Positions 1-6,377 of a DNA stretch of 7,940 bases are shown here, one piece after another. Both the position numbers and the translations under genes were made by a program. Within the stretch, counting starts at the first letter, position 1. Every line of letters begins with the position of its first letter. The notes under the pieces were generated by a model that searched no databases, was not told the origin of the DNA, and was given only the letters and a program-made list of their open reading frames with translations. The stretch covers positions 1-7,940 of the forward strand of contig JAPHSC010000261.1 in NCBI GenBank assembly GCA_026193125.1, read 5' to 3'. The stretch comes from Gammaproteobacteria bacterium (GTDB lineage Bacteria; Pseudomonadota; Gammaproteobacteria; Steroidobacterales; BM003).

Positions 1-135
1 AAACGGGTCGGAAGCAGCCCCTGACGGGAAGGTCAGCACAGTTTCTCCTTCCCGGCACATAGCAGAACTCCCCTGGACGCAAATCTTAGAGGAGTTAATT
101 TCTCAGTTCGGCCAGGAACGGAGATCGCAAGAGAT
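1..135. other. Non-coding flank downstream of the lipoprotein gene
   Basis: I see no coding sequence here. The stretch lies 3' of the minus-strand lipoprotein gene, whose stop is at 136-138. Its only clear structure is the inverted repeat at 25-54, listed separately. It is moderately A/T-rich near 85-105. Confidence 0.5.
25..54 (-). terminator. Possible terminator-like hairpin after the three-gene operon
   Basis: CGGGAAGG (25-32) and CCTTCCCG (47-54) form a perfect 8-bp stem with a 14-nt loop, about 80 nt beyond the stop of the minus-strand lipoprotein gene. No T-tract follows on the minus strand, so it is not a canonical Rho-independent terminator. It could instead protect the 3' end of the transcript or be a chance repeat. 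Confidence 0.3.
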
Positions 136-1182
136 CTATTGCACTGTCTGCTCAGGTGAGATTTCACCGTCAACTACTTTTTGGCTGACTCCGTAATACC
201 GCATTGTGAACGAGAAATCCTGGCCCCGGGTGTCGATATTGTTGGGCGCTTCATCTCCACAATTGAAGGCGACGGTTATCGTGCCGTCGTCGTTGACTTC
301 CCAACTGTGCGAATTGACGTTTGTTACGCCCTGGATCAGGTATCGATCATCGTCATAGGCAGTTATGGACGTGAAATACTTCGATTCAGGATCTTCAAAG
401 GTCGTGCTGAGACATTCATTGGCACTCAGGGAGACGGAATTCGTGTAGAGATTCGCTACACCAACTTCGGGAGAGGAGCCACCCCAGCCATTGGCGTTTT
501 CAAGGTTCCACTGATGAAGGTCCGTGATCTCTGCCGAAGTACGAGGAAAGGAATAAGCAAAAGGCTTGCCTTGAGTTTCCGCTGTCAGCCGGGTTGTCCA
601 CTCCTCGATTTCTTCGAAGTCATAGTCAGGTAACTCGTAGTCGCCGAAGTTCAGGCTTTCACTATTGATCTGGTCCTGCGCTTGTCGCGAAGCATCCAGC
701 CCTTTTTCCGTGCCCGTTCGGTAAATCAAAAAAGCAAAATCCGTTTCTATCGCCAGGTCATAGGTGAGGGGATCAACGACATAGTGTTCACCATGACCTC
801 CTTCGTTAACGACCTGCACGGCCATGTAGACATCAACCTCAGGTATTGAAAACTGCACATTGCCATCAACTGCTTCGACAATGGCAACTGAATAGAGGGT
901 GTCATCGTTCATTTGCACCGTTGGCGCTGCCCGGCCACGCGGCGGCAAATCGCGCATATGAACAAGTTGTTTATCTGCCCCTAATCTGATCCAGTTCCTG
1001 TAATTCCTGGCGGTTTCTGCATGCGCGTAATTTTGTTTGGTGACTGGAATCTTTTCCGCGGGCATTTCGGTGCCGACAGCTGCTGCGGACGTATCAGTCG
1101 GGTTATCGGAAGTGGGTGACTCGCCGGACGAGCATCCGACGACAGATGCCATGATCATGGTAATTAAGATGTGCTCTCTCAC
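136..1182 (-). CDS. DUF1254/DUF1214-like lipoprotein, function unknown
   Basis: This encodes a predicted 348-residue lipoprotein. The N-terminus MREHILITMIMASVVGC is a short signal peptide ending in a lipobox (V14-V15-G16-C17). Ser follows the Cys, so outer-membrane sorting is expected. The start is GTG, with GGGAAGAG upstream; the next ATG (codon 9) would leave too short a signal peptide. After a low-complexity linker (about 18-45), residues about 50-160 resemble DUF1254 (NYRNWIRLGADKQ, then a beta-rich stretch ending EGGHGEHYVVDP). Residues about 230-335 resemble DUF1214 (NGWGGSSPEVGVANLYTN, SKYFTSITAYDDDRY, and FTMRYYGV near the end). It is much shorter than the usual ~450-500-residue architecture, mainly in the region between the two domains. 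It lies 62 nt after the larger DUF1254 gene and is probably in the same operon. Its GC looks nearer 50% than its neighbours' ~60%, so it may have a different origin. No catalytic residues are known for the family. Confidence 0.8.
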   Translation of the reverse strand: MREHILITMIMASVVGCSSGESPTSDNPTDTSAAAVGTEMPAEKIPVTKQNYAHAETARNYRNWIRLGADKQLVHMRDLPPRGRAAPTVQMNDDTLYSVAIVEAVDGNVQFSIPEVDVYMAVQVVNEGGHGEHYVVDPLTYDLAIETDFAFLIYRTGTEKGLDASRQAQDQINSESLNFGDYELPDYDFEEIEEWTTRLTAETQGKPFAYSFPRTSAEITDLHQWNLENANGWGGSSPEVGVANLYTNSVSLSANECLSTTFEDPESKYFTSITAYDDDRYLIQGVTNVNSHSWEVNDDGTITVAFNCGDEAPNNIDTRGQDFSFTMRYYGVSQKVVDGEISPEQTVQ

Positions 1183-1244
1183 AAAATTCTCTTCCCAATA
1201 GCTGCTTATAAATACTCGGTATTGAACAGGTCTAGTGGTTCTGC

Positions 1245-2756
1245 TCAGTCAACCAGTTCCGGATCGCTCGGCATCCACGTCTTGTCGTAAAAGCTTTCGA
1301 GCGGCCCGTACAGGCGGAAAATCGTGTTCCAACCCTTACCCGGAACGGTCTGGATCCAGTTGTTTTCCATGCCTTGGGGCGGCTTAGGGCCGAAATAGAT
1401 GTCGTACGAACCGTCAGCGTTCGTCTTGACGTCGCCAAGACTGTCGACGCCGGGGAAACGCTGGTCGGTTTGCAGCATCGCGCGCGTCTGGTTGTCGTAC
1501 AGCGTGAAGGACCAGAAATCCTTGGCAGGCACGTTCGGCGGCAGGTTGATCCGGTACGTCTTGCTGCCATCGAGCGCATCGCCGTTCCTGTCGAGATAGG
1601 CGATCAGGTACTGGGAACCCTTACCGACGTTCTGGATCGACATCGCAGGCGTGATCCCGGTGGCGTAGAAGTGCATGTACACACGGGAATCGAGCAGCAT
1701 GGCGCCATTCATGAGGAAATCATAGTGGCCCTCGATGAACGGATTGGTCCAAACCCTCTCGCCGGGGTACTTGTAGAAAGCCTCTTCTTTCGGGCGGGCG
1801 GTCAGGGCCCGCGCCATGACCGAGCCGATCTTGGCGGCTTCGGTCAGAATTTCTTTCATGCGCGCATCGGGATTAAACGGTTTACCTTTCTCGATGCCAA
1901 TCGAGGCCAGCAGGCCCCGCACCTCGGGGCTGATTCCGTTGACCGGCTCCGCCTGGATCGTTTCATTGAGTTCATCCCAGTAACCGAAGTCCATGCGATG
2001 AATGGTGTTGTGTTCTATTCCAGACACATCGATGAAATTCATCTTCGGTTGATTGGCTGCTTGCGACAGGGGGTACATCCGGAAATTAGACTGCGTCGCT
2101 TCGATGGCTTGCCTTGTCGAGCCCTCCGCCTGAAAGCCGCGCCACACGACCCAGTTGCCGTAGGTCTGTGACCTCGCCACGTAGTAACCGTCAGGAATAT
2201 CGCCATTGTAACCCGGTGGCAAAATCAGGAATTTACCGCCCTGGCCCTTGTCCGGGCCGGCGTTGCCGAAGTCGACGACGTACTGGAACCAGGCGTCATC
2301 GATGAAACCGAGCACGTTTGGCGGGGTCTCGAGGACCATCGGCTCATCACCGAGTTCCATCCACGCCGCCTGGTAGACCGAGACCGTGTTCGGCGTCAGC
2401 CAAAGCGCCTTGGAATCCATCAATTCCTCGAACTGCAGCACGGTCGTGTTGGGCGGGCCGAAACTCCGAAGACCGCGCTCCATGGCCACCATCGATGCAA
2501 CCTGAATCGTGGACAGAAACGATTGAGTCGCACGCTGCAGGTCGAGTTCGTCGTAAACCCTCTGAGTGGTTGCTTTGTCCGGCACGCCATCGAAGGACGT
2601 TAGTGTGCCAATCCGGGTTTCCAGCGTGTCGGGCGTCGCGATGCCGGGCGGCACGTCAGTGGTCATTTTCATTTTCGGTGGCGCCGCGGCCAGTGCGGTG
2701 GCCGAAATCAGGGTCAGCGCGGCCATGGACCAACCGGTCAACGGGCGAAGTTTCAT
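1245..2756 (-). CDS. Exported DUF1254/DUF1214 protein (COG5361-like)
   Basis: This is a full-length member of the two-domain DUF1254 + DUF1214 family, 503 residues from the ATG at 2754-2756. That start is chosen because AGGAAGGA lies 5 nt upstream; an in-frame ATG at 2769-2771 would put this ribosome-binding site inside the coding region. Residues 1-25 form a signal peptide (MKLRPLTG, then a hydrophobic core ending TALAAA), so the protein is periplasmic or secreted. DUF1254 spans about 65-200 (ALWLTPNTVSVYQAAWMEL, VVDFGNAG, FLILPPGYNG, GYYVARSQTYGNWVVWRGF). DUF1214 spans about 360-490 (YLIAYLDRNGDAL, KTYRINLPPNVPAKDFWSFTLYD, and a C-terminal GWNTIFRLYGPLESFYDKTW). These C-terminal motifs are typical of the family. 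No enzymatic activity is established. It sits 53 nt after the TetR gene, probably co-transcribed and controlled by it. Confidence 0.9.
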   Translation of the reverse strand: MKLRPLTGWSMAALTLISATALAAAPPKMKMTTDVPPGIATPDTLETRIGTLTSFDGVPDKATTQRVYDELDLQRATQSFLSTIQVASMVAMERGLRSFGPPNTTVLQFEELMDSKALWLTPNTVSVYQAAWMELGDEPMVLETPPNVLGFIDDAWFQYVVDFGNAGPDKGQGGKFLILPPGYNGDIPDGYYVARSQTYGNWVVWRGFQAEGSTRQAIEATQSNFRMYPLSQAANQPKMNFIDVSGIEHNTIHRMDFGYWDELNETIQAEPVNGISPEVRGLLASIGIEKGKPFNPDARMKEILTEAAKIGSVMARALTARPKEEAFYKYPGERVWTNPFIEGHYDFLMNGAMLLDSRVYMHFYATGITPAMSIQNVGKGSQYLIAYLDRNGDALDGSKTYRINLPPNVPAKDFWSFTLYDNQTRAMLQTDQRFPGVDSLGDVKTNADGSYDIYFGPKPPQGMENNWIQTVPGKGWNTIFRLYGPLESFYDKTWMPSDPELVD

Positions 2757-2771
2757 TTTGTCCTTCCTCAT
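2749..2771 (-). promoter_or_regulatory. Ribosome-binding site that sets the DUF1254 gene start
   Basis: Minus-strand AGGAAGGA lies 5 nt before the ATG at 2754-2756. The upstream in-frame ATG (2769-2771) has no such site and would give the N-terminus MRKDKMKL, so the shorter start is preferred. Confidence 0.7.
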
Positions 2772-2809
2772 CGATAAATTGAATGTTGTTCAGTACGAGA
2801 GGGGCGGCG

Positions 2810-3511
2810 TCACTCCGACGCCGCGGTCAACTCGTCGCTGCGCCGAATGAGCGGCGTTTTCCCGTCTCGACGCCTCCAGTCATAGAGGGTGGAAATCCAG
2901 ATCCGCTCGATGGCGCCCAATGTCGGCCCGGGTTTTTTCCGGGGATGTTGGCCGAAGGCCTCAATGAGCGAATAGGCGTCAAGTCGGTTGAGGGCCCGGG
3001 CGATCGCGGCGGCATCCAGTTCCGAAATCAGGCGTTGGCGCTGATCCTCTTCGATGCGGGCCGCAACGGCCTCATCAAAGTGACTAAGAAACTCGAACCA
3101 GGCGGTCTCCAGCCGCTCGTCATTGGGTGCCGCGTCCGCGACCGCCTTCAAAATCGGGCCCTTCTCGTAGCCGGTGCGGACCAGAGCCTCCAACGACTGT
3201 CGCAAGAGCCCGGTGACCTCCCCTGTGCCGGTGAACCACGGCACGGCGCCGGCCATGATGTCATCCCGAAGGTCGTCCAGCAGGCACTCCATCAATTCGT
3301 GTAGATCGTGGAAGTACTGGTAAAACGTCGGTCGACTGGCCGACGTCCGCTCCATCAAGCGGTTGACCGTCATATCACGGAACGGATGCTCCCAGAGAAA
3401 CTCCAGCGCGCCATCGAGAATCGCGGCACGCGTACGCTCGGACTTGGCTAGCTTCAGCACTGGTTGCGGCAGAATGCGCGGCCGGCTTCGTATCGCTTGA
3501 GAAGTTGACAT
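2810..3511 (-). CDS. TetR/AcrR-family transcriptional regulator
   Basis: A TetR-type repressor of 233 residues from the ATG at 3509-3511. An in-frame TTG at 3530-3532 would add seven residues but lies upstream of the predicted -10 box. The N-terminal domain is clear: helix 1 SERTRAAILDGALEFLWEHPF (residues about 24-44), then the helix-turn-helix MTVNRLMERTSASRPTFYQYFHDLHEL (47-73), whose TFYQYF recognition segment is a TetR hallmark. Residues about 75-225 are the helical ligand-binding and dimerisation domain, whose ligand cannot be predicted. No Shine-Dalgarno is visible, and the promoter geometry suggests a leaderless message. Two matching palindromes in its own promoter indicate autorepression. 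It lies directly upstream of, and co-directional with, the DUF1254 gene, its likely target through operon co-transcription. Confidence 0.93.
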   Translation of the reverse strand: MSTSQAIRSRPRILPQPVLKLAKSERTRAAILDGALEFLWEHPFRDMTVNRLMERTSASRPTFYQYFHDLHELMECLLDDLRDDIMAGAVPWFTGTGEVTGLLRQSLEALVRTGYEKGPILKAVADAAPNDERLETAWFEFLSHFDEAVAARIEEDQRQRLISELDAAAIARALNRLDAYSLIEAFGQHPRKKPGPTLGAIERIWISTLYDWRRRDGKTPLIRRSDELTAASE

Positions 3512-3518
3512 GATGTCA
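3506..3518. promoter_or_regulatory. TetR operator, copy 1 (TGACA-N3-TGTCA)
   Basis: TGACATGATGTCA is a perfect inverted repeat around one central base. It lies just downstream of the -10 box and covers the predicted transcription start and the regulator's ATG. A dimer bound here would block initiation. Confidence 0.6.
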
Positions 3519-3519
3519 G

Positions 3520-3548
3520 ATACTACCGACAAAGTGTCAGTTATTCAA
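3520..3548 (-). promoter_or_regulatory. Predicted promoter of the TetR operon
   Basis: On the minus strand, TTGAAT (-35, 3543-3548) and TAGTAT (-10, 3520-3525) are separated by exactly 17 nt. Eight nucleotides separate the -10 box from the ATG of the regulator, so transcription would begin at or within 1-2 nt of the start codon. Each hexamer matches the sigma-70 consensus at only four of six positions. Confidence 0.5.
3527..3539. promoter_or_regulatory. TetR operator, copy 2 (CGACA-N3-TGTCA)
   Basis: CGACAAAGTGTCA has the same TGACA-N3-TGTCA form as copy 1, with one mismatch. Its centre is exactly 21 bp (two helical turns) from that of copy 1, so dimers would bind on the same face. It lies wholly in the -35/-10 spacer. 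Confidence 0.6.
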
Positions 3549-3666
3549 ACATTACGTTAGCAGGGATAAATTCTGCTCCGGGTCGTTAGCTGCCCATAGC
3601 GTCTAGGGCAGCGCTATGACCGCTTCCGCCTGGGCAGCCTAGTACCGTGCATCGGAAGACTTCAGT
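3549..3666. other. Intergenic stretch dense in inverted repeats
   Basis: No gene is visible. Between 3589 and 3658 several 5-7 bp inverted repeats overlap: GCTGCCC (3589-3595) with GGGCAGC (3606-3612, and again 3632-3638), CATAGCG (3595-3601) with CGCTATG (3612-3618), CTAGG (3603-3607) with CCTAG (3638-3642), and CTTCCG (3623-3628) with CGGAAG (3653-3658). No T-tract follows any of them. The stretch is the 3' flank of the minus-strand membrane protein gene and lies upstream of the TetR promoter. Confidence 0.5.
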
Positions 3667-4146
3667 TCAGTAAACCGTTTCGAGATCCGGGTCTAACGAG
3701 TACCGTTTCTCGAAATTTTCGGTGAATGATGAGCTGAGGAATGGCTTCAGAATGGGCCAGCTGGTCCGATAGAATGGCAGTTCGAAAAGTCCCTTGCCCC
3801 CAAAATCCAGAGCATCTTTGTTCAATATACCCTCGCGCACTTCCCGCGACAGCTGTTCGTAGATGTTCGTGACCGACACGAAGTACAGGTCCAACAATAC
3901 CCGAGAGTCCGGATCGAGGTCCGCCCGTTCTAAGCCCTCGATGGCTTTTCGCAAGGCACTGCGAAAAGCCTTGTCCGTGCCGAACGAGGCATTAAGCATA
4001 TTCAGATCGCTGGTTGGCGTACGGCCTGCCTCCGCACGCGCAAGCCGGTTGCCCATTCTGATCTGGCGGCTCACGTAGATGAGCGAAACAACCACGGCCG
4101 CCGCACCAATGATTTCCGCTACCGTAGACCACATATCCCAATTCAT
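3667..4146 (-). CDS. Small single-pass membrane protein, function unknown
   Basis: A 159-residue protein. The ATG at 4144-4146 is chosen because GGAGGAA lies 6 nt upstream; the frame is open further upstream to 4299 but that part looks non-coding. Residues about 8-26 (VAEIIGAAAVVVSLIYVSR) form one transmembrane helix close to the N-terminus, followed by a basic segment (RQIRMGNRLARAEAGR). The remaining ~115 residues are predicted helical and probably cytoplasmic, ending FEKRYSLDPDLETVY. The layout (short N-terminal helix, QIR motif, then a helical soluble domain of about 120 residues) recurs in uncharacterised proteins of marine gammaproteobacteria, but I know no named domain or function. It is a separate transcription unit from the TetR operon, with 155 nt between them. 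Imperfect copies of the TetR operator lie upstream of it. Confidence 0.75.
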   Translation of the reverse strand: MNWDMWSTVAEIIGAAAVVVSLIYVSRQIRMGNRLARAEAGRTPTSDLNMLNASFGTDKAFRSALRKAIEGLERADLDPDSRVLLDLYFVSVTNIYEQLSREVREGILNKDALDFGGKGLFELPFYRTSWPILKPFLSSSFTENFEKRYSLDPDLETVY

Positions 4147-4186
4147 CGCGCTTCCTCCGCGGTTACTTGGTCGTCGTCCAACCGCG

Positions 4187-4234
4187 TGACAAAGTGAACT
4201 GCAATCAGGATCAGGTGACAGGATTACGATGTCA
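4187..4234. promoter_or_regulatory. Operator-like half-sites upstream of the membrane protein gene
   Basis: TGACAAAGTG (4187-4196) shares the nine bases GACAAAGTG with TetR operator copy 2, but its right half is degenerate (AAC instead of TCA). TGACA (4216-4220) and TGTCA (4230-4234) form a second inverted pair, spaced by 9 nt instead of 3. They lie 41-88 bp upstream of the minus-strand ATG. I could not place a convincing -10/-35 pair here, so regulation by the neighbouring TetR is only a suggestion. Confidence 0.25.
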
Positions 4235-4576
4235 ACAAGCTGCGTGAACTTTCGCCAGGCTGTGCTTTTAACTTGGCGCCTCTGGTCGGAAGCAGACAAG
4301 ACACTGATGTGGGATCGCTGGCAGAAAGGCGATGCTCTGGTGAAGATAGCACAGCTCTTTGATCGTACTCATGGCTCGGTATCCCGCATTCTTCGGAGGA
4401 CAGGTGGCATACGACCACCGAAGAGAACGCGGTCCAGGCGAACCTTATCCCTGGCTGAGCGTGAAGAGATTTCGCGTGGTGTCGTTGCCGGCCGATCGCT
4501 CCGTTCGAACGTTCAACTTGTAATGTTGCGGGGGTGGCTCAGCCCAGGGGTGGGTTCGGCTGAAATGCGGGAATAG
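4229..4576 (+). pseudogene. IS30-family transposase, 3'-truncated remnant
   Basis: The frame encodes 115 residues. Residues about 19-93 match the N-terminus of IS30-type transposases that carry a double helix-turn-helix: LWSEADKTLMWDRWQKGDALVKIAQLFDRTHGSVSRIL, then GGIRPPKRTRSR and LSLAEREEISRGVVAGRSLRS. An intact protein would continue with a second HTH and a DDE catalytic domain, for well over 300 residues in all. Here the similarity stops at the perfect palindrome CGTTCGAACG (4502-4511), and 20 unrelated codons follow before TAG (4574-4576). The same frame then reads on for 34 more codons to TGA at 4679-4681, with nothing recognisable. No DDE motif or clear terminal inverted repeat is visible, so the element is dead. 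It marks an old insertion and deletion between the two halves of the window. Confidence 0.75.
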
Positions 4577-4926
4577 AGTCATCGCGGGTTGTTGAAAGCG
4601 CAGGCAGCCGCTTTGCCGGCGGAGATTCCGATTATTCAGGGGACGCCAGGGTCGTATCTGTTGTCAAGAAAAGGCCCCTGATACTTGCCTGAAAGCCTTA
4701 AAAGGTGGTTAATGCTTCCTATCCACGCGGTCGCCACCCCGACCACTGACCAGTGTGTTGTGTCGATCGGTTGAAACCACAGTCAGGAACGGTCATTCAG
4801 AACCGATTACTTGGCGGATCGCGTGAGACTCAATCCACTCGCCCCGTTTCCGTTCATCCCACGCTCTATCCTCGGGCATGGAGTCGCACAGCTCCAGTTG
4901 GACAATTTCTCCTTTGCTCCAAAGAC
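4577..4926. other. Gene-free stretch after the transposase remnant
   Basis: About 350 bp without a convincing gene on either strand. An inverted repeat, TCAGGGG (4636-4642) with CCCCTGA (4675-4681), encloses 32 bp and could be a relic of a small mobile element. A short palindrome, CACTG-AC-CAGTG, lies at 4744-4755. The stretch ends in a small hairpin (4912-4924) at the 3' end of the next minus-strand gene. It is probably decayed sequence left by the insertion event. Confidence 0.45.
4912..4924 (-). terminator. Small hairpin just after the secreted protein's stop
   Basis: CTTTG and CAAAG form a 5-bp stem with a 3-nt loop, two nucleotides beyond the TAG at 4927-4929. No T-run follows on the minus strand, so it is at best a weak terminator. 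Confidence 0.2.
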
Positions 4927-6354
4927 CTAGGGACATGCACCTGGAACGATTTTGGTTACGTCCAGCACGAGGTTTTGGAATTCCGGCAGCTGCGAATTGA
5001 TCATTGCAGTGAAGCTGTTGCAGTCGGTGAAATCCACGATGATTTCGCCAAAAGGAACCCTGACCACGTCTGCCGGGTCAAATTGCGAACCGAAGCCTGC
5101 CCCCGAGGTGATCACAACGTCGCCGAACACCACGCGCTGGCCCTCCCGGTCACCAGTACCGATCATCCAGACCTGCCGGCCACTCAGATAGGTATACCAG
5201 GTCATCACGTAGATCTCCCCCACCTCGACGCCGAAGTGGAAGCCCTCACCATCACGATTGGGGTCAAAGTAAGCACCCATCCACGGCAGCGAATCGCCCT
5301 GGGCACCGCCGCTTCCACAGGTAGTGGGCACGATTCGAGTCAGGTCAAGCGTCGTCTCTTCATAACCAGGCACTATCGGTTTAAGCTCCAAGTCGGCATT
5401 ATTGCAGTCGCTCCAGGTCATTGTGGCCGAACCCCAGTTGGTTCTCACGACGTCTTCCGGATCAAAGGCGTTGCCGAATTGCGCTCCATTCGTGACGGTC
5501 ATTTCACCGAACACGACTTGCCCGTTTACCAGTTGGCCCACACCGATCAGCCAGATCTGCTTGCCGTCGTCGTAGAAATAGCAGGTCAAGATGAAATTGA
5601 CCTGGTCACGCTCCAGGGTGAGCTGGCAGCCTTCACCGTCGCGACCGGGGTTGAAGTAGGTGCCCGGCACCTCTTCCGCGACGATTTCGTCTTCGACGGT
5701 AACGACGGGCCCGTCGGTGATCGCACCGTCCGTGGAGAATTCGGTCAGGACAACGCGCCCCTCCTGGCCTTCCCCGTTCGCCACGACAAAAACAAAGCTT
5801 TCAATGAGAGAAAGGTCGGTGCCGTCGAAGGATGTCAAGGGGAGCAACTCGTCGAACGATATCGAAACCTGCCCCGGCATGACATTCTCAAGAAAGCCCA
5901 GGCTTGCTTCCTCGTTCGTGTCCAACAGCAAGACGGCGAGATCCATGCTGCCTTCGACCGACTGGATGTCGAACAGAAACCGGCTCGATCCCGTCAGGTC
6001 GAATACCGGCCCGTCACCGCGGAAATAACCGCTGGCGCAGGCACCGTAGTTGTCTGGGTTGCCGAGGCTCGGGAAATCGACGAGGCAGTCAAATGCACCG
6101 CCCGCTATCTCCATGGTCGCCGTTGAACCTGACTGCGACAACTCATCCACCTGGGGAAGCGCCACTCGGAATCCGCCGAGTACGCTGGAACTGTAGATTG
6201 TCGCTTCCTCCTCCGTCACTTCCTCGCCTGGCCCAACCGTGACCGGGCCCTGCGGCGCCGTAAAGGGATCGATAACATCCGCCGAGGCGACGATTGACGC
6301 AACGGATAAGAGAACGGGAATTAGCACCTTGAAAGTGTAGGCAGCGGGTTTCAT
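4927..6354 (-). CDS. Secreted protein with an N-terminal beta domain and two tandem repeat domains
   Basis: A 475-residue exported protein of unknown function. The start ATG (6352-6354) has GGAGAGG 4 nt upstream. Residues 1-25 are a signal peptide (cleavage after IVASA). Residues about 26-210 look like an all-beta, jelly-roll-like domain, rich in Asp, Glu and Gly with few Lys. The C-terminal half is two copies of one domain of about 115 residues: 231-346 (GTYFNPGRDGEG to IVPTTC) and 360-474 (GAYFDPNRDGEG to IVPGAC). Shared landmarks are YFxPxRDGEG, QxWxIG, VVFG, FDPxDVVR, DCN and a final LDxTxIVPxxC. Each copy has a Cys in DCN and a Cys at its end, which could form a disulfide in the periplasm or outside the cell. 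Similar 'YxPxRxGEG' modules occur in secreted proteins of Xanthomonadales-like bacteria. No catalytic motif is recognised, and a binding or structural role is more likely than an enzymatic one. It appears monocistronic. Confidence 0.85.
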   Translation of the reverse strand: MKPAAYTFKVLIPVLLSVASIVASADVIDPFTAPQGPVTVGPGEEVTEEEATIYSSSVLGGFRVALPQVDELSQSGSTATMEIAGGAFDCLVDFPSLGNPDNYGACASGYFRGDGPVFDLTGSSRFLFDIQSVEGSMDLAVLLLDTNEEASLGFLENVMPGQVSISFDELLPLTSFDGTDLSLIESFVFVVANGEGQEGRVVLTEFSTDGAITDGPVVTVEDEIVAEEVPGTYFNPGRDGEGCQLTLERDQVNFILTCYFYDDGKQIWLIGVGQLVNGQVVFGEMTVTNGAQFGNAFDPEDVVRTNWGSATMTWSDCNNADLELKPIVPGYEETTLDLTRIVPTTCGSGGAQGDSLPWMGAYFDPNRDGEGFHFGVEVGEIYVMTWYTYLSGRQVWMIGTGDREGQRVVFGDVVITSGAGFGSQFDPADVVRVPFGEIIVDFTDCNSFTAMINSQLPEFQNLVLDVTKIVPGACP

Positions 6355-6377
6355 GAGGCCTCTCCATGCTCACGTCG

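Noticed and set aside
181..633. A 150-codon plus-strand frame antisense to the lipoprotein gene
   Set aside because: It has no ribosome-binding site and no domain, and the minus-strand lipoprotein explains the sequence.
1374..2171. A 265-codon open frame on the plus strand
   Set aside because: It is antisense to the DUF1254/DUF1214 gene, which has a signal peptide, a ribosome-binding site and family motifs. The plus-strand translation has none of these.
4147..4299. N-terminal extension of the small membrane protein to an upstream ATG
   Set aside because: The extension lacks a ribosome-binding site and overlaps the opposite-strand transposase remnant. The internal ATG at 4144-4146 has a strong GGAGGAA site and starts the transmembrane helix properly.
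4753..6126. A 457-codon open frame on the plus strand
   Set aside because: It lies almost entirely antisense to the well-supported secreted protein gene on the minus strand. Its translation is rich in His and Arg, has no recognisable domain or signal peptide, and is best explained as a shadow frame in GC-rich DNA.
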